A stretch of 64,000 nucleotides of DNA, taken from positions 868,001 through 932,000 of the forward strand of contig NZ_CP012150.1 of the NCBI RefSeq assembly GCF_001187505.1, given 5' to 3'. The position numbers were made by a program, and so were the translations under genes. The first letter of the stretch is position 1; each line of letters opens with the position of its first letter. This document shows, in pieces, positions 44,711 through 54,436 of the stretch. The notes beneath the pieces are model-generated. The model was not told the origin of the DNA. It saw nothing but the letters and a program-made list of their open reading frames with translations, and searched no databases. The DNA comes from Mycolicibacterium goodii (GTDB lineage Bacteria; Actinomycetota; Actinomycetes; Mycobacteriales; Mycobacteriaceae).

Positions 44711-46324
44711 GTGCAGTCACGTCGTCCCGCGCCGTTGATCCTGTTCACCGCGATCGCGGCGACCGTGATCGTGGTCCCCTGGGCGCTCAGCTCGACCGGC
44801 GGTGACCATCACAACCCGGCCGCCGACGCACCCGCACTCACGCAACAGCCACTCGACAATCTCGGGGCAGGCGAGACGATCCGCGAGATCCATCAGGACG
44901 AACCGTTCTCACTGGTGGCGCTCACCGCACAGGACCTCGCCGGCACCTCCGCCCGCATCCGAGCCAAGCAGGCAGACGGCACCTGGGGACCGTGGTACGA
45001 GGCCGAAACCCTCGACGGCGTCGGCGCCGACAACCCGGGCCCGCGCGGCACCGATCCGGTGTTCGTCGGGCGCACCAACACCGTGCAGATCGCCATCACC
45101 CGCCCGCAGGGCGCCGCACCGACCGGCCCGGCACCGGCCCGGGACAAAGACACCGACAAGCCCGACCTGGGCTACCGGCCCGCGACGGTCCAGCAACCGA
45201 TCGGCCAGAACCTCACCGCGGTGCTGATCAGCCCGCCACAGACCCCCGCCGAGATCGGCCCGCTGCCGACCGCCGTCACCGCCCCCGGCGTCCCGCCGCA
45301 CATCATCAACCGCGCGCAATGGGGTGCCGACGAATCGATCAGATGCCCGAACACCGTGTACGACGCAGGAATTCGGGCCGGGATCGTGCACCACACCGCG
45401 GGCAGCAACGAGTACACACCCGAAGACTCGGCAGGCATCGTGCGGTCGATCTACGAGTACCACACCAAAACCCTGGGCTGGTGCGACATCGCCTACAACG
45501 CGCTGGTCGACAAGTACGGTCAGGTCTTCGAGGGCCGCGCGGGCGGCATGGACCGGCCCGTCGAGGGCGCCCACACCGGCGGCTTCAACCGCGACACCTG
45601 GGGCGTGGCCATGATGGGCAACTTCGACGCCGTACCGCCGACCCCGATCCAGCTCCGCACCACCGGCCGACTCCTGGGCTGGCGGCTGGGCCTCGACCGT
45701 ATCGACCCGCACGGCACCGTGGTGCTCGCATCCGAAGGCGGTTCGTTCACACACTTCCCGCGCGGCGCCACCCCGACCCTGCCCGCAATCTTCACGCACC
45801 GCGACGTCGGCATCACCGACTGCCCGGGCAACGCCGCATACGCCGAGATGGACCGCCTGCGCGACATCGCCGCCCGCTTCAACCAACCGCCAGGGCCGGA
45901 GGAACTCGCCGAGCAGATGCGCGGCGGCGCGATCTTCGCGCGCTGGGAATCCATCGGCGGACCGACCGGCCCGCTGGGCAACCCGACCTCACCGGAGGCC
46001 GCGGCCGAGGGCGACGCGCGCTACGCGACCTTCGAGCGCGGTGCGATCTACTGGTCGCCGGTCACCGGGGCGCAACCGCTCACCGGCGCGATCTACGAGG
46101 CGTGGGGCGCACTGGGTTTCGAACGGGGCGCGTTGGGACTGCCCACCAGCGGTGAGATCAACGAACCGCTGTGGATCAAGCAGAACTTCCAGCACGGCAC
46201 CCTGAACTTCGACCGGGAGAAGCACACCGTGGTGCGCGTCATCGACGGTGTCCCGCAGGAACTCCCGCCGCCCGCGCCCGACGATCAACCGGTGCAGCTC
46301 GAACGCTTCACCCCGATCACCTAG
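44711..46324 (+). CDS. Secreted N-acetylmuramoyl-L-alanine amidase (PGRP/Ami_2) with LGFP repeats
   Basis: The 537-aa protein (Rv3811-like) has an N-terminal signal/anchor helix (residues 8-27) and a beta-rich region with a Trp motif. An amidase_2/PGRP domain from about 195 follows, with IVHHTAGSN (zinc His), HTGGFNRDTWGVAMMGNFD and HRDVGITDCPG. LGFP-type repeats complete the C-terminus (LGNPTSPE, LGFERGALGLPTSGE), which usually bind the envelope. It should cleave the peptide from peptidoglycan glycan. The GTG at 44711 lies 6 nt after TAACAT (44699-44704), suggesting a leaderless mRNA. It is convergent with the HAD gene. Confidence 0.85.
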   Translation: MQSRRPAPLILFTAIAATVIVVPWALSSTGGDHHNPAADAPALTQQPLDNLGAGETIREIHQDEPFSLVALTAQDLAGTSARIRAKQADGTWGPWYEAETLDGVGADNPGPRGTDPVFVGRTNTVQIAITRPQGAAPTGPAPARDKDTDKPDLGYRPATVQQPIGQNLTAVLISPPQTPAEIGPLPTAVTAPGVPPHIINRAQWGADESIRCPNTVYDAGIRAGIVHHTAGSNEYTPEDSAGIVRSIYEYHTKTLGWCDIAYNALVDKYGQVFEGRAGGMDRPVEGAHTGGFNRDTWGVAMMGNFDAVPPTPIQLRTTGRLLGWRLGLDRIDPHGTVVLASEGGSFTHFPRGATPTLPAIFTHRDVGITDCPGNAAYAEMDRLRDIAARFNQPPGPEELAEQMRGGAIFARWESIGGPTGPLGNPTSPEAAAEGDARYATFERGAIYWSPVTGAQPLTGAIYEAWGALGFERGALGLPTSGEINEPLWIKQNFQHGTLNFDREKHTVVRVIDGVPQELPPPAPDDQPVQLERFTPIT

Positions 46325-46339
46325 GGCCGATACCGGCCC
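46324..46339. terminator. Small hairpin between amidase and HAD genes
   Basis: GGGCCG-ATAC-CGGCCC gives a 6-bp stem and 4-nt loop in the 24-bp gap between convergent genes. It is short, so only a weak candidate. Confidence 0.3.
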
Positions 46340-46348
46340 GAGAACGGT

Positions 46349-47173
46349 TCAGCCCCACCAGCGTTCGAGAACGTGAGCCACACCGTCCTCGGCGTTGGTG
46401 GTGGTGACCTCGTCGGCGGCGGCCTTGGCCTCCGGATGCGCGTTGCCCATCGCCACGCCGCGGCCGGCCCAGCTGAGCATCGGGACGTCGTTGGGCATGT
46501 CGCCGAACGCGACGATGTCGGCGCCGGTGAACTTCAGCGGCCCGGCCAGTTCGGCGATGCCGGTGGCCTTGCTGATGCCCGCGGGCACCACCTCGATCAG
46601 CCCGTTGTTGGTCGAGTACGTGATGTCGCCCTGCGAACCGATGTGCTTGATCAGTTCGGCCGCCATGTCGGCGCTCTGCGCACCGGCCTTGCGGATCAAC
46701 AACTTCACCGCAGGCGCACTGAGCAGATCCTCGATCGACACCTCGGTGTTGTCCGGGTTCAACCAGGCGTGCTCGTAGCCGGGTGAGCTGACGAACTGCG
46801 GGGTGGCGGCGTCGTGCGCCGAGCGGCCGACGCGTTCGACGGCGAGGCCCGCACCCGGGATCACGCTCGTGGCGATGTCGGCGAGTTCGGCGAGCATCTC
46901 CGCCGACAGCGTGTGCGCCGAGACGATCCGGTCGGCGGCCGGGTCGTAGATCACCGCCCCGTTGGCGCAGACCGCCATCGGTGCCAGCCCGAGCCCGTCG
47001 ACCACGGGCTGGATCCACCGCGGCGGGCGACCCGTCGCAAGCACGAACGTCGCACCAGCGGCGACGGCCGCGCGGACCGCGGCGCGGGTGCGCGGGGTGA
47101 CCCGCTCGTCCTCGTCGAGCAGCGTGCCGTCGACGTCGGTGGCGATCAGCCCCGGCGTTGGATGAGATGTCAC
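46349..47173 (-). CDS. HAD-superfamily Cof-type phosphatase
   Basis: A 274-aa HAD hydrolase of the Cof/IIB class (Rv3813c-like). Motif I is TDVDGTLLD (nucleophile Asp13, Asp15). A Thr/Ser in the FVLATGRPP segment and Lys208-type position in ISKATGI follow, and the motif IV acids are in VAFGDMPNDVPML. Such enzymes dephosphorylate sugar or cofactor phosphates; the substrate is unknown. The GTG at 47171-47173 overlaps the upstream acyltransferase stop as GTGA, so it is the last gene of a coupled leftward unit. Confidence 0.85.
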   Translation of the reverse strand: MTSHPTPGLIATDVDGTLLDEDERVTPRTRAAVRAAVAAGATFVLATGRPPRWIQPVVDGLGLAPMAVCANGAVIYDPAADRIVSAHTLSAEMLAELADIATSVIPGAGLAVERVGRSAHDAATPQFVSSPGYEHAWLNPDNTEVSIEDLLSAPAVKLLIRKAGAQSADMAAELIKHIGSQGDITYSTNNGLIEVVPAGISKATGIAELAGPLKFTGADIVAFGDMPNDVPMLSWAGRGVAMGNAHPEAKAAADEVTTTNAEDGVAHVLERWWG

Positions 47174-47931
47174 CGGTTGGTCTTCGCTTTCCGTTCGGCA
47201 TGTTTGCGGGCCCGCTCGGCCAGTTCCGCCTCGTCGCGGCGTCTGGCCTCCTCGGGCGTCGGGGCGCCGCCACCGAGGCGGTGCGGCACCCAGAAGGCGC
47301 CCAGCGGCGCCGGGTAGTCACGCTGGGCCTTCTCCAGCAGATCGGACATCTCCGAGCGCAACACCGCTCCGAGTTCGGCGGCGGTTCCCGACGGCGCGAT
47401 GGGCGCACCGACGGCGACGTGGACCGGGATCTTCTTGCGCCCGATAGCCCTCGGGTGGTCCTTGGTCCAGATGCGGTGCGCGCCCCACACGATCAGCGGG
47501 ATCAGTGGCACATCGGCCTCCAGCGCCATCCGCACGGCCCCGGTCTTGAACTCCTTGAGCTCGAAGCTGCGGCTGATCGTGGCCTCGGGATAGACCCCGA
47601 CGAGTTCACCGGCCCGAAGCGCATCGACCGCGACGGCATAGGCCCCCGCACCCGCGCTGCGGTCCACCGGGATGGTGCCGGTGTGCTTGATCAGATAGCG
47701 GATCGGTGGCACCTGCTCCATCTCGGCCTTGATCATGAACCGCATCCGTCGGCCGCGCGCGGTCGCGGCCAGGCCTGCGGGCAAGAAGTCGACGTAGCTG
47801 GTGTGGTTGATCGCGATCACCGCACCACCGCTGGTCGGGAGATGCTCCAGGCCGCTGAAGGTGATCTGCGTTCCGGTCACCCGGACCCCGAACCGCGCGG
47901 CGATCTCCAAACTGCGGAAAACCGGTTCCAT
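47170..47931 (-). CDS. Lysophospholipid acyltransferase (PlsC family), copy 1
   Basis: A 253-aa 1-acyl-glycerol-3-phosphate acyltransferase-type protein (Rv3814c/Rv3815c-like). The catalytic HX4D box NHTSYVDF has His43 and Asp48, and the acceptor-site YPEATISRSFELKEFKTG corresponds to the usual FPEGTRS box with Ala in place of Gly. The C-terminus AFWVPHRLGGGAPTPEEARRRDEAEL is shared with the next gene. It begins 6 bp after the paralogue at 47938 and is coupled to the HAD gene. The natural lipid substrate is unknown. Confidence 0.88.
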   Translation of the reverse strand: MEPVFRSLEIAARFGVRVTGTQITFSGLEHLPTSGGAVIAINHTSYVDFLPAGLAATARGRRMRFMIKAEMEQVPPIRYLIKHTGTIPVDRSAGAGAYAVAVDALRAGELVGVYPEATISRSFELKEFKTGAVRMALEADVPLIPLIVWGAHRIWTKDHPRAIGRKKIPVHVAVGAPIAPSGTAAELGAVLRSEMSDLLEKAQRDYPAPLGAFWVPHRLGGGAPTPEEARRRDEAELAERARKHAERKAKTNR

Positions 47932-47937
47932 AGACTG

Positions 47938-48729
47938 CTACCCCGGCGCCCCGGAGGGTTCGGCAGGTCCCGCCTGGCCGCGCTGCGCGCGCCGGGCTGC
48001 CTTCTCGGCCGCCTCCTCGGCGTCCATCAGGTTGGCCTCGGCGAGCGACGGCGCGCCGCCCCCGAGCCGGTGCGGCACCCAGAACTCGCCGGCCGGGTGC
48101 GGGCCGTAGGCGTCCTGCACCTGCTCGAGCAGGTGCTGCATGCGCGAGTGCAGCAGCGCGGTCAGTTCCGGCGCCGGCAACGTCGGGCGGATGGGCTCGC
48201 CGACGGCCACGAAGATCGGCACCTTGGGCCGGTACAGGTTCTTCGGACGCCCCTTGGTCCAGACGCGCTGGGCGCCCCACACGATGTGCGGGACGATCGG
48301 CACGTCCGCCTCGATCGCCATGCGCGCCGCACCCGACTTCAGCTCCTTGATCTCGAAGCTGCGGCTGATCGTCGCCTCCGGGTACACGCCGACGAGTTCA
48401 CCGGCCTTGAGGTACTCGCAGGCCCGCTCGAACGAGGCCGCCCCGCTGTCACGGTCCACCTCGATGTGGCGCAGGCTGCGCATGATCGGGCCGGTGATCT
48501 TGTTGTCGAAGACTTCCTTCTTCGCCATGAAGCGCACCTTGCGGCCGCGCTTCTGCCGGTAGGCGGGCAGGCCGGCAAAGGTGAAGTCGAAGTAGCTGGT
48601 GTGGTTGATGGCCACCACCGCCCCGCCGGTGACGGGCAGGTTCTCCACACCGGTCACCGTGAACTTGAGCCCTTGCAGCCGCCAGGCCAGGCGGGCCAGC
48701 TGGATGACAGTCCCGTACACCGGTTCCAC
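47938..48729 (-). CDS. Lysophospholipid acyltransferase (PlsC family), copy 2
   Basis: The 263-aa paralogue of the preceding gene shares the same HX4D box (NHTSYFDF, His43/Asp48), the same YPEATISRSFEIKELKSG and the same EFWVPHRLGGGAPSLAEANL tail. They arose by tandem duplication, with divergence mainly in the middle. The GTG at 48727-48729 lies 7 nt after TACGCT (48737-48742 on the complement), supporting a leaderless start. A much longer open frame upstream lies opposite the MBL-Rieske gene and is not coding. It heads the acyltransferase-acyltransferase-HAD unit. Confidence 0.88.
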   Translation of the reverse strand: MEPVYGTVIQLARLAWRLQGLKFTVTGVENLPVTGGAVVAINHTSYFDFTFAGLPAYRQKRGRKVRFMAKKEVFDNKITGPIMRSLRHIEVDRDSGAASFERACEYLKAGELVGVYPEATISRSFEIKELKSGAARMAIEADVPIVPHIVWGAQRVWTKGRPKNLYRPKVPIFVAVGEPIRPTLPAPELTALLHSRMQHLLEQVQDAYGPHPAGEFWVPHRLGGGAPSLAEANLMDAEEAAEKAARRAQRGQAGPAEPSGAPG

Positions 48730-48870
48730 AGCCGCAAGCGTAATGCCCGCCCGGCACCCGGCGTAGCCGCGTTGCCCGCCCGCACTCGGCTGACCTGCCG
48801 GACTTCGGTCCACCGCACGGTTCCAGCTAGGCTGGCTGAGCACGCTTGTCTCCCCAGCGAAAGGCTGTTT

Positions 48871-50427
48871 GTGCAGGTCACCAGCGTCGGGCACGCCGGC
48901 TTTCTGATCGAGTCCAGGGCCGGCAGCATTCTGTGCGACCCCTGGGTCAACCCCGCCTATTTCGCCTCGTGGTTCCCGTTCCCGGACAACAGCCAACTCG
49001 ACTGGGACGCCCTGGGCGACGTCGACTATCTCTACGTGTCGCACCTGCACAAGGACCACTTCGATCCCGAGCACCTGCGCCGGTACGTCAACAAGGACGC
49101 GGTGGTGCTGCTGCCGGACTACCCGGTGCCGGATCTGCGTCGCGAGCTCGAGAAGCTCGGCTTCCACAATTTCTTCGAGACCACCGACTCGGTCAAGCAC
49201 ACCGTCAGCGGCCCCAAGGGCGACCTCGACGTCATGATCATCGCGTTGCGCGCGCCCGCCGACGGACCGATCGGCGACTCCGGCCTGGTGGTATCGGATC
49301 GCGTCACCACCGTTTTCAATATGAACGACGCGCGGCCGGTGGATCTCGATGTGCTGCACACCGACTTCGGCCGCGTCGACGTGCACATGCTGCAGTACTC
49401 GGGCGCGATCTGGTACCCGATGGTCTACGACATGCCCGCGCGCGCCAAGGAGGCTTTCGGCATCCAGAAGCGCCAGCGCCAGATGGACCGCTGCCGCCAG
49501 TACATCGCGCAGGTCGGGGCGACCTGGGTGGTGCCGTCGGCGGGGCCGCCGTGCTTCCTGGATCCCGAATTGCGTCATCTCAACGACGACCACGGCGACC
49601 CGGCCAACATCTTTCCCGACCAGGTGGTGTTCCTGGAGCAGCTGCGCATCCACGGCCACGACGGCGGGCTGTTGATGATCCCCGGCAGCACAGCGGATTT
49701 CACGGGTTCCACGCTCAACTCGCTGACGCATCCGGTGGACGATCCCGAGTCGATGTTCACCACGGGCAAGGCCGCGTACATCGAGGACTACGCGCAGCGC
49801 ATGGCGCCGGTGCTGGCCGCCGAGAAGGCCCGCTGGGCGCCGTCGGCCGGTGAGTCGCTGCTGGAGCCGCTGCGCGGCCGCTTCGAGCCGATCATGACCC
49901 AGACCGACCAGATCTGTGACGGCATCGGTTACCCGGTCGAACTGCGCCTGACCAGCCGCGACCACAACGAGACCGTGGTGCTGGACTTCCCGAAACGGGT
50001 TGTCCGCGAACCTATCCCGGACGAAAAATTCCGGTACGGCTTCGAGATCCCCGCCGAGTTGGTGCGCACCGTGCTGCGCGACGACGAGCCGGACTGGGTC
50101 AACACCATCTTCCTGTCGACGCGGTTCAAGGCGTGGCGGGTCGGCGGGTACAACGAGTACCTGTACACGTTCTTCAAATGCCTCACCGACGAGCGGATCG
50201 CCTACGCCGACGGCTGGTTCGCCGAGGCGCACGACGATTCGTCGTCGATCACGTTGGACGGCTGGGAGATTCAGCGGCGCTGCCCGCACCTCAAGGCCGA
50301 CCTGTCGAAATTCGGTGTGGTCGAGGGCAACACGCTGACCTGCAACCTGCACGGCTGGCAGTGGAACCTGGACAACGGCAGATGCCTGACCACCAAGGGA
50401 CACCAGCTCAGGTGCCAGAAGCTGTGA
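48871..50427 (+). CDS. MBL-fold hydrolase fused to C-terminal Rieske domain (Rv3818-like)
   Basis: The 518-aa protein has an N-terminal metallo-beta-lactamase (UlaG-like) domain with HLHKDH (His58, His60, Asp62, His63). A middle region of about 130 residues (FEIPAELVRTVLRDDEPDWVNTIFLSTRFKAWRVGGYNEYLY) follows. A C-terminal Rieske [2Fe-2S] site has Cys471-x-His473 and Cys491-x2-His494 (CPHL...CNLHGWQW). The combination recalls CMP-N-acetylneuraminate hydroxylase, in which the Rieske domain is N-terminal. The GTG at 48871 has AAAGG upstream. The stop overlaps the next gene as GTGA. Redox or hydroxylase function is inferred; the substrate is unknown. Confidence 0.8.
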   Translation: MQVTSVGHAGFLIESRAGSILCDPWVNPAYFASWFPFPDNSQLDWDALGDVDYLYVSHLHKDHFDPEHLRRYVNKDAVVLLPDYPVPDLRRELEKLGFHNFFETTDSVKHTVSGPKGDLDVMIIALRAPADGPIGDSGLVVSDRVTTVFNMNDARPVDLDVLHTDFGRVDVHMLQYSGAIWYPMVYDMPARAKEAFGIQKRQRQMDRCRQYIAQVGATWVVPSAGPPCFLDPELRHLNDDHGDPANIFPDQVVFLEQLRIHGHDGGLLMIPGSTADFTGSTLNSLTHPVDDPESMFTTGKAAYIEDYAQRMAPVLAAEKARWAPSAGESLLEPLRGRFEPIMTQTDQICDGIGYPVELRLTSRDHNETVVLDFPKRVVREPIPDEKFRYGFEIPAELVRTVLRDDEPDWVNTIFLSTRFKAWRVGGYNEYLYTFFKCLTDERIAYADGWFAEAHDDSSSITLDGWEIQRRCPHLKADLSKFGVVEGNTLTCNLHGWQWNLDNGRCLTTKGHQLRCQKL

Positions 50428-50756
50428 CCGCGCCGCGGCAGTACTACGACGATGGCCTGGTCCAGCTCGACCGCGAGGCGATCACGTTGCGCCGCTACCA
50501 CTTTCCGTCGGGTACCTCGAAGGTGATCCCGCTGCGCGACGTGCGCGGCTACACCGCGACCGGGCTCGACCTGCTGCACCGGTTCCGGCTGTGGGGCAGT
50601 TCGGATCTGCGTCGCTGGATGCCGCTGGACGTCGGCCGCCCGCTGCGGTCGACACTGGTGACGCTCGACGTCGCCGGCGCACGCTGGCGCCCGGCGTTCA
50701 CCCCGGCCGATCCCGAACAGTTCACGGCCAAGCTCGACGAACTGCTGAACTCTTAG
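50424..50756 (+). CDS. Small PH-like protein coupled to MBL-Rieske gene
   Basis: The 110-aa product (MTAPRQYYDDGLVQLDREAITLRRYHFPSGTSKVIPLRDVRGYTA...) is predicted all-beta with one C-terminal helix, reminiscent of bacterial PH-like folds, but I cannot assign it firmly. The GTG at 50424 overlaps the upstream stop (GTGA), and position matches Rv3819. Translational coupling suggests it works with the MBL-Rieske protein. Its stop overlaps the convergent neighbour's stop by four bases. Confidence 0.65.
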   Translation: MTAPRQYYDDGLVQLDREAITLRRYHFPSGTSKVIPLRDVRGYTATGLDLLHRFRLWGSSDLRRWMPLDVGRPLRSTLVTLDVAGARWRPAFTPADPEQFTAKLDELLNS

Positions 50757-51586
50757 GCGGTTCGCACGATCTGCCGCAGTTCCGAGGCCTCGCTGGAGGC
50801 GCTGTCGTAGACGCGCACGATGGCCTCGTCACCCGGCTTGAGGTAGGTCGACTCGCCCAGCGGCGTGTACCGCGTCGCACCGATCCCGATCAGCACGTTC
50901 TCCGGGTGCCCGCTGGCCACCATCAGCGCGCCGACGTCCTCCAGAGGCGTATCGGCCGAACCCTTCTGGTTGGCCAGCCGTTCGACGATCCAGTCGAGCA
51001 GCACCTCGCCGTAGTACGAGTAGCCCACCAGGGGTGAATCGACGCCGTATGCGTGCTGCTGGCCACCGTCCTCCCGCAGGTAGCACACCAGCCGCATGGT
51101 CGCGGTCGGGCCGTCCGGGGTGAGATCGGTGATGTCGAAGAACTTCGACGCCACACCTTTCGACGCCGGTCCCCAGTTCTTCTTGTAACTGATCTTGGGT
51201 GCACCCGGCCGCCGGATCGAGCAGTCGTTGAACGCGCCGAGCGCAAACGGGTCGAGCCGCACGACCGTGTCGCCGTTCCACACCACGTGGCAGGCCACGC
51301 CGACCTCGGGTTCGATCTGCAGGTTGAGCGGTCCCTGGAAGCCCCCGTTTTCCGCCTCGGCGGTCACGTCGGGCAGTTTGATGCTGTCGGTGGACAGCGG
51401 GAACTCGCCGAGGAAGTCGTCGCGGCCGGGCGCGTACCACGGGAAGATCCCCTTGGGCGCGTAGCCCTCGGTCACCACCTTGGTGAAATCGCCTGCTTCC
51501 CCGGCCTGTTCGAGATGGCCGGCGAAATTGCCTGCGACGCCGAATCCGAACCAGTTCCGTACTTCGGTGAGGTCGATATCGATCAT
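50753..51586 (-). CDS. DUF5718-like conserved protein
   Basis: The 277-aa soluble protein has no signal or membrane segment. The start [25 protein letters not shown] and a mid-region [33 protein letters not shown] resemble the DUF5718 family, whose fold is related to fumarylacetoacetate hydrolase-like proteins. Function is unknown. The ATG (51584-51586) overlaps the serS stop as ATGA, so it is co-translated with seryl-tRNA synthetase, yet nothing in it suggests a tRNA role. Confidence 0.65.
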   Translation of the reverse strand: MIDIDLTEVRNWFGFGVAGNFAGHLEQAGEAGDFTKVVTEGYAPKGIFPWYAPGRDDFLGEFPLSTDSIKLPDVTAEAENGGFQGPLNLQIEPEVGVACHVVWNGDTVVRLDPFALGAFNDCSIRRPGAPKISYKKNWGPASKGVASKFFDITDLTPDGPTATMRLVCYLREDGGQQHAYGVDSPLVGYSYYGEVLLDWIVERLANQKGSADTPLEDVGALMVASGHPENVLIGIGATRYTPLGESTYLKPGDEAIVRVYDSASSEASELRQIVRTA

Positions 51587-52836
51587 GGTTCGAGCACTTC
51601 CGTTCCGACGAAGGGGACCAGTGCAGCGGGGACGCGCACGCTGCCGTCAGGTTGCTGGTGGTTTTCCAGGATCGCCACGAGCCACCGTGTGGTGCCGAGC
51701 GTTCCGTTCAGGGTCGCGGCGATCTGCGGCTTGCCGTTCTCGTCGCGGTACCGCGTCGAGAGCCTGCGCGCCTGGAACGTCGTACAGTTCGACGTCGACG
51801 TGAGCTCCCGGTAAGTCTGTTGCGTAGGCACCCAGGCCTCGCAGTCGTACTTGCGCGCGGCCGAGGACCCGAGATCGCCTGCGGCGACGTCGATCACGCG
51901 GTACGGCACCTCGATGGCGGCCAGCATCTCGCGCTGCCAGCCCAGCAGCCGCCGATGTTCGGCCTCGGCGTCTTCGGGCTTGCAGTAGATGAAGCCCTCG
52001 ACCTTGTCGAACTGGTGCACGCGGATGATGCCGCGGGTGTCCTTGCCGTAGCTGCCCGCCTCGCGCCGGAAGCACGACGACCAGCCTGCGTAGCGGCGCG
52101 GTCCGGTGGACAGGTCGAGGATCTCGTCGGCGTGGTAACCGGCCAGCGGCACCTCCGAGGTGCCCACCAGGTACATGTCGTCGGCCTCGAGCCGGTACAC
52201 CTCGTCGGCGTGCGCACCGAGGAAGCCGGTGCCGCGCATCACCTCGGGGCGCACCAGCACCGGCGGGATCATCAGCGTGAAGCCGTTGCGGATGGCCACC
52301 TGGGTGGCGAGTTGGAGCAGACCGAGCTGCAGCTGGGCACCCGCACCGGTCAGGAAGTAGAACCGCGAACCCGACACCTTGGCACCGCGTTCCATGTCGA
52401 TCAGGCCGAGGGACTCGCCGAGTTCCAGATGGTCCTTGGCGTTCTCGATGGCCCGCGGCTCGCCGACGGTGTCGAGCACGACGAAGTCGTCCTCGCCACC
52501 CGCGGGCACGCCCTCGATGATCACGTTGCTCAGGGCCATGTGCGCGGCGATGAACGCCTTCTCGGCCTCGACCTGCGCGGCCTCGGCGGCCTTGACCTGC
52601 TCGGCGAGATCCTTGGCCTGCTGCAGCAGCGCGGGCCGCTCGTCGCGGGACGCCTTGCCGACGAGCTTGCTCGCGGCCTTCTGCTCGGCCCGCAGATTGT
52701 CGGCGGCCGACACCGCCGAGCGGCGTGCCGTGTCGGCGGCCAACAACGCGTCGACGAGCGCCGGGTCCTCGCCGCGGGCGCGTTGTGACGCGCGGACGAT
52801 GTCGGGATTCTCGCGCAGCAGCCTGAGGTCGATCAC
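51583..52836 (-). CDS. serS: Seryl-tRNA synthetase
   Basis: A 417-aa class II aminoacyl-tRNA synthetase that charges tRNA-Ser. The N-terminal helical arm (about 25-100) is a long coiled coil. Motif 2 is in [25 protein letters not shown], motif 3 in [21 protein letters not shown] and the serine-binding [10 protein letters not shown] precedes them. The GTG at 52834-52836 lies 7 nt after TAGGGT (52844-52849 on the complement), so the mRNA is probably leaderless; length matches M. tuberculosis SerS (419). A longer upstream frame to 52968 is unlikely. Confidence 0.96.
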   Translation of the reverse strand: MIDLRLLRENPDIVRASQRARGEDPALVDALLAADTARRSAVSAADNLRAEQKAASKLVGKASRDERPALLQQAKDLAEQVKAAEAAQVEAEKAFIAAHMALSNVIIEGVPAGGEDDFVVLDTVGEPRAIENAKDHLELGESLGLIDMERGAKVSGSRFYFLTGAGAQLQLGLLQLATQVAIRNGFTLMIPPVLVRPEVMRGTGFLGAHADEVYRLEADDMYLVGTSEVPLAGYHADEILDLSTGPRRYAGWSSCFRREAGSYGKDTRGIIRVHQFDKVEGFIYCKPEDAEAEHRRLLGWQREMLAAIEVPYRVIDVAAGDLGSSAARKYDCEAWVPTQQTYRELTSTSNCTTFQARRLSTRYRDENGKPQIAATLNGTLGTTRWLVAILENHQQPDGSVRVPAALVPFVGTEVLEP

Positions 52837-52969
52837 GGGCGCAACCCTACTTTTGGCGCGGCGGTACGTACATTCCAGGTGCATCGGTGGCGCCGTCGAC
52901 CTGCCGCAAGCACAACCTCGTAACGTTACAACCGCATCAGTTGTCACAGGCCCTGACACGCCTGTCACA

Positions 52970-54433
52970 ATGGAGCGGATGTTGGAGGCACCCGAGCACC
53001 CAGACCAGCTTCCCGATCAGCCCGAACGGAAGGGGCGGTTCTGGATGAGCCTGCACGCCGCGTCGACGCGGCGTGCGCTCCTGCTGACCGCTCTGGGCGG
53101 CCTGCTCATCGCGGGCCTGATCACCGCACTTCCCCGCAGCGAGGGCGCGAACAACACCCTCAGCGCGGGGGCCATCGCGCTCGGCCCGCGCGGCAACGAG
53201 ACCTTCAACCACGTCACGGAGGGCGACTGCCTGAACTGGCCGGGACGCAACCCCGACGCGGCCCGCATCGTCGACTGCGGCGACAACCACCGCTTCGAGG
53301 TCGCCGCGGCGATCGACATGCGCACCTTCCCCGGCAGCGAGTACGGCCCCAGCGCGCCGCCGCCGTCGGTGGACCGGATCAAGCAGATCAGCCAGGAGCA
53401 GTGCACGCCTGCGCTGAAGTCCTACCTGGGCCCCAAGTTCGACCCGAACGGCAGGTTCACCATCGGCCTGTTGTGGTCGGGTGAGAAGGCGTGGAAGCAG
53501 TCGGGCGAGCGGCGCATGCTGTGCGGCCTACAGTTGCTCGGCCCCGGCGACACCCAGCTGGAGTTCAGCGGCAAGGTCGCCGAGACCGACCAGTCCAAGG
53601 TCTGGCCTGCCGGTACCTGCCTTGGCATCGACCCCGCCACCAACCAGCCCACCGACGTGCCGGTCGACTGCGCGGCACCGCACGCCATGGAGGTGACCGG
53701 GGCGGTCAACCTGGCCGAGAAGTTCCCCGGCGGGCTGCCACCCGAGGACGACCAGGATGAGTTCATCAAGGACGCCTGCACCACGCAGACCGATGCCTAC
53801 CTGGCGCCCGTGCAGCTGCGCAGCACCACGCTGGCGCTGAGTTACAGCACCATCTCGCTGCCGAGCTGGTCGGCGGGCAGCCGTCAGGTGTCATGCAGCA
53901 TCGGCGCGACACTGGGCAACGGCGGCTGGTCCACGCTGGTCAACAGCGCCAAGGGGCCGCTGCTGATCAACGGGCAGCCGCCCGTGGCCCCGCCCGACAT
54001 CCCCGCCGAGCGGCTCAACCTCGACCCCATCCCGATGCCGGATGTGGTGGACACGTCGTCCGGATCGTCGAGCTCGTCCTCGGGTTCGTCGGGTTCGTCG
54101 GGTTCGTCGTCTTCATCCGGTTCGTCGGGCTCGTCCTCGTCTTCTTCGTCGTCGTCCTCGACGAGCGATCAGCACCTGCCCGCGCAGGCGACCGAGACCC
54201 AGCAGACCACCCAGGCCACCGAGCCGGCACCGACGCAACAGAACACGTTCAACCCGCCACCGCCCGACGCCCCGGCGCCGCCGCCTGCCGGGCTGCCCGC
54301 GCCACCTGCGCCCGCCCCCGCGCCCGAGCCGGCGCCACCCGTCCCGGCCCCGCCCGCGCCGGGTCCGGTCCTGCCGGCTCCGGTCGAGGTCCCGCCGCCC
54401 GGTGCGCCCGTGCCGCCTCCGCCGGGCCCGTGA
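52970..54433 (+). CDS. Septum-formation family membrane protein with Ser- and Pro-rich tail
   Basis: The 487-aa protein (Rv3835-like, divergent from serS as in M. tuberculosis) has a cytoplasmic start, one membrane helix (about 35-54) and an extracellular septum-formation-type domain. That domain has paired cysteines ([49 protein letters not shown]). A nearly pure Ser tract (about 360-400) and a Pro/Ala-rich tail to the end follow. ATG 52970 is chosen; ATG 52979 is a near alternative. The Ser/Pro tail is likely a flexible wall-spanning spacer. Confidence 0.75.
   Translation: MERMLEAPEHPDQLPDQPERKGRFWMSLHAASTRRALLLTALGGLLIAGLITALPRSEGANNTLSAGAIALGPRGNETFNHVTEGDCLNWPGRNPDAARIVDCGDNHRFEVAAAIDMRTFPGSEYGPSAPPPSVDRIKQISQEQCTPALKSYLGPKFDPNGRFTIGLLWSGEKAWKQSGERRMLCGLQLLGPGDTQLEFSGKVAETDQSKVWPAGTCLGIDPATNQPTDVPVDCAAPHAMEVTGAVNLAEKFPGGLPPEDDQDEFIKDACTTQTDAYLAPVQLRSTTLALSYSTISLPSWSAGSRQVSCSIGATLGNGGWSTLVNSAKGPLLINGQPPVAPPDIPAERLNLDPIPMPDVVDTSSGSSSSSSGSSGSSGSSSSSGSSGSSSSSSSSSSTSDQHLPAQATETQQTTQATEPAPTQQNTFNPPPPDAPAPPPAGLPAPPAPAPAPEPAPPVPAPPAPGPVLPAPVEVPPPGAPVPPPPGP
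54050..54165 (+). repeat. Ser-coding simple repeat (TCG/TCC runs)
   Basis: A low-complexity stretch of Ser codons broken by Gly, including tandem GGTTCGTCG units. In mycobacteria such tracts can change length by slippage. Confidence 0.7.
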
Positions 54434-54436
54434 TCC

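Noticed and set aside
47158..48870. Upstream extension of the MBL-Rieske frame by 571 codons
   Set aside because: It runs opposite to two well-supported acyltransferase genes; the real start is GTG 48871 with AAAGG upstream.
48730..50403. Upstream extension of acyltransferase copy 2 by several hundred codons
   Set aside because: It lies antisense to the MBL-Rieske gene; the GTG at 48729 with a -10 box 7 nt upstream and paralogue length fix the start.
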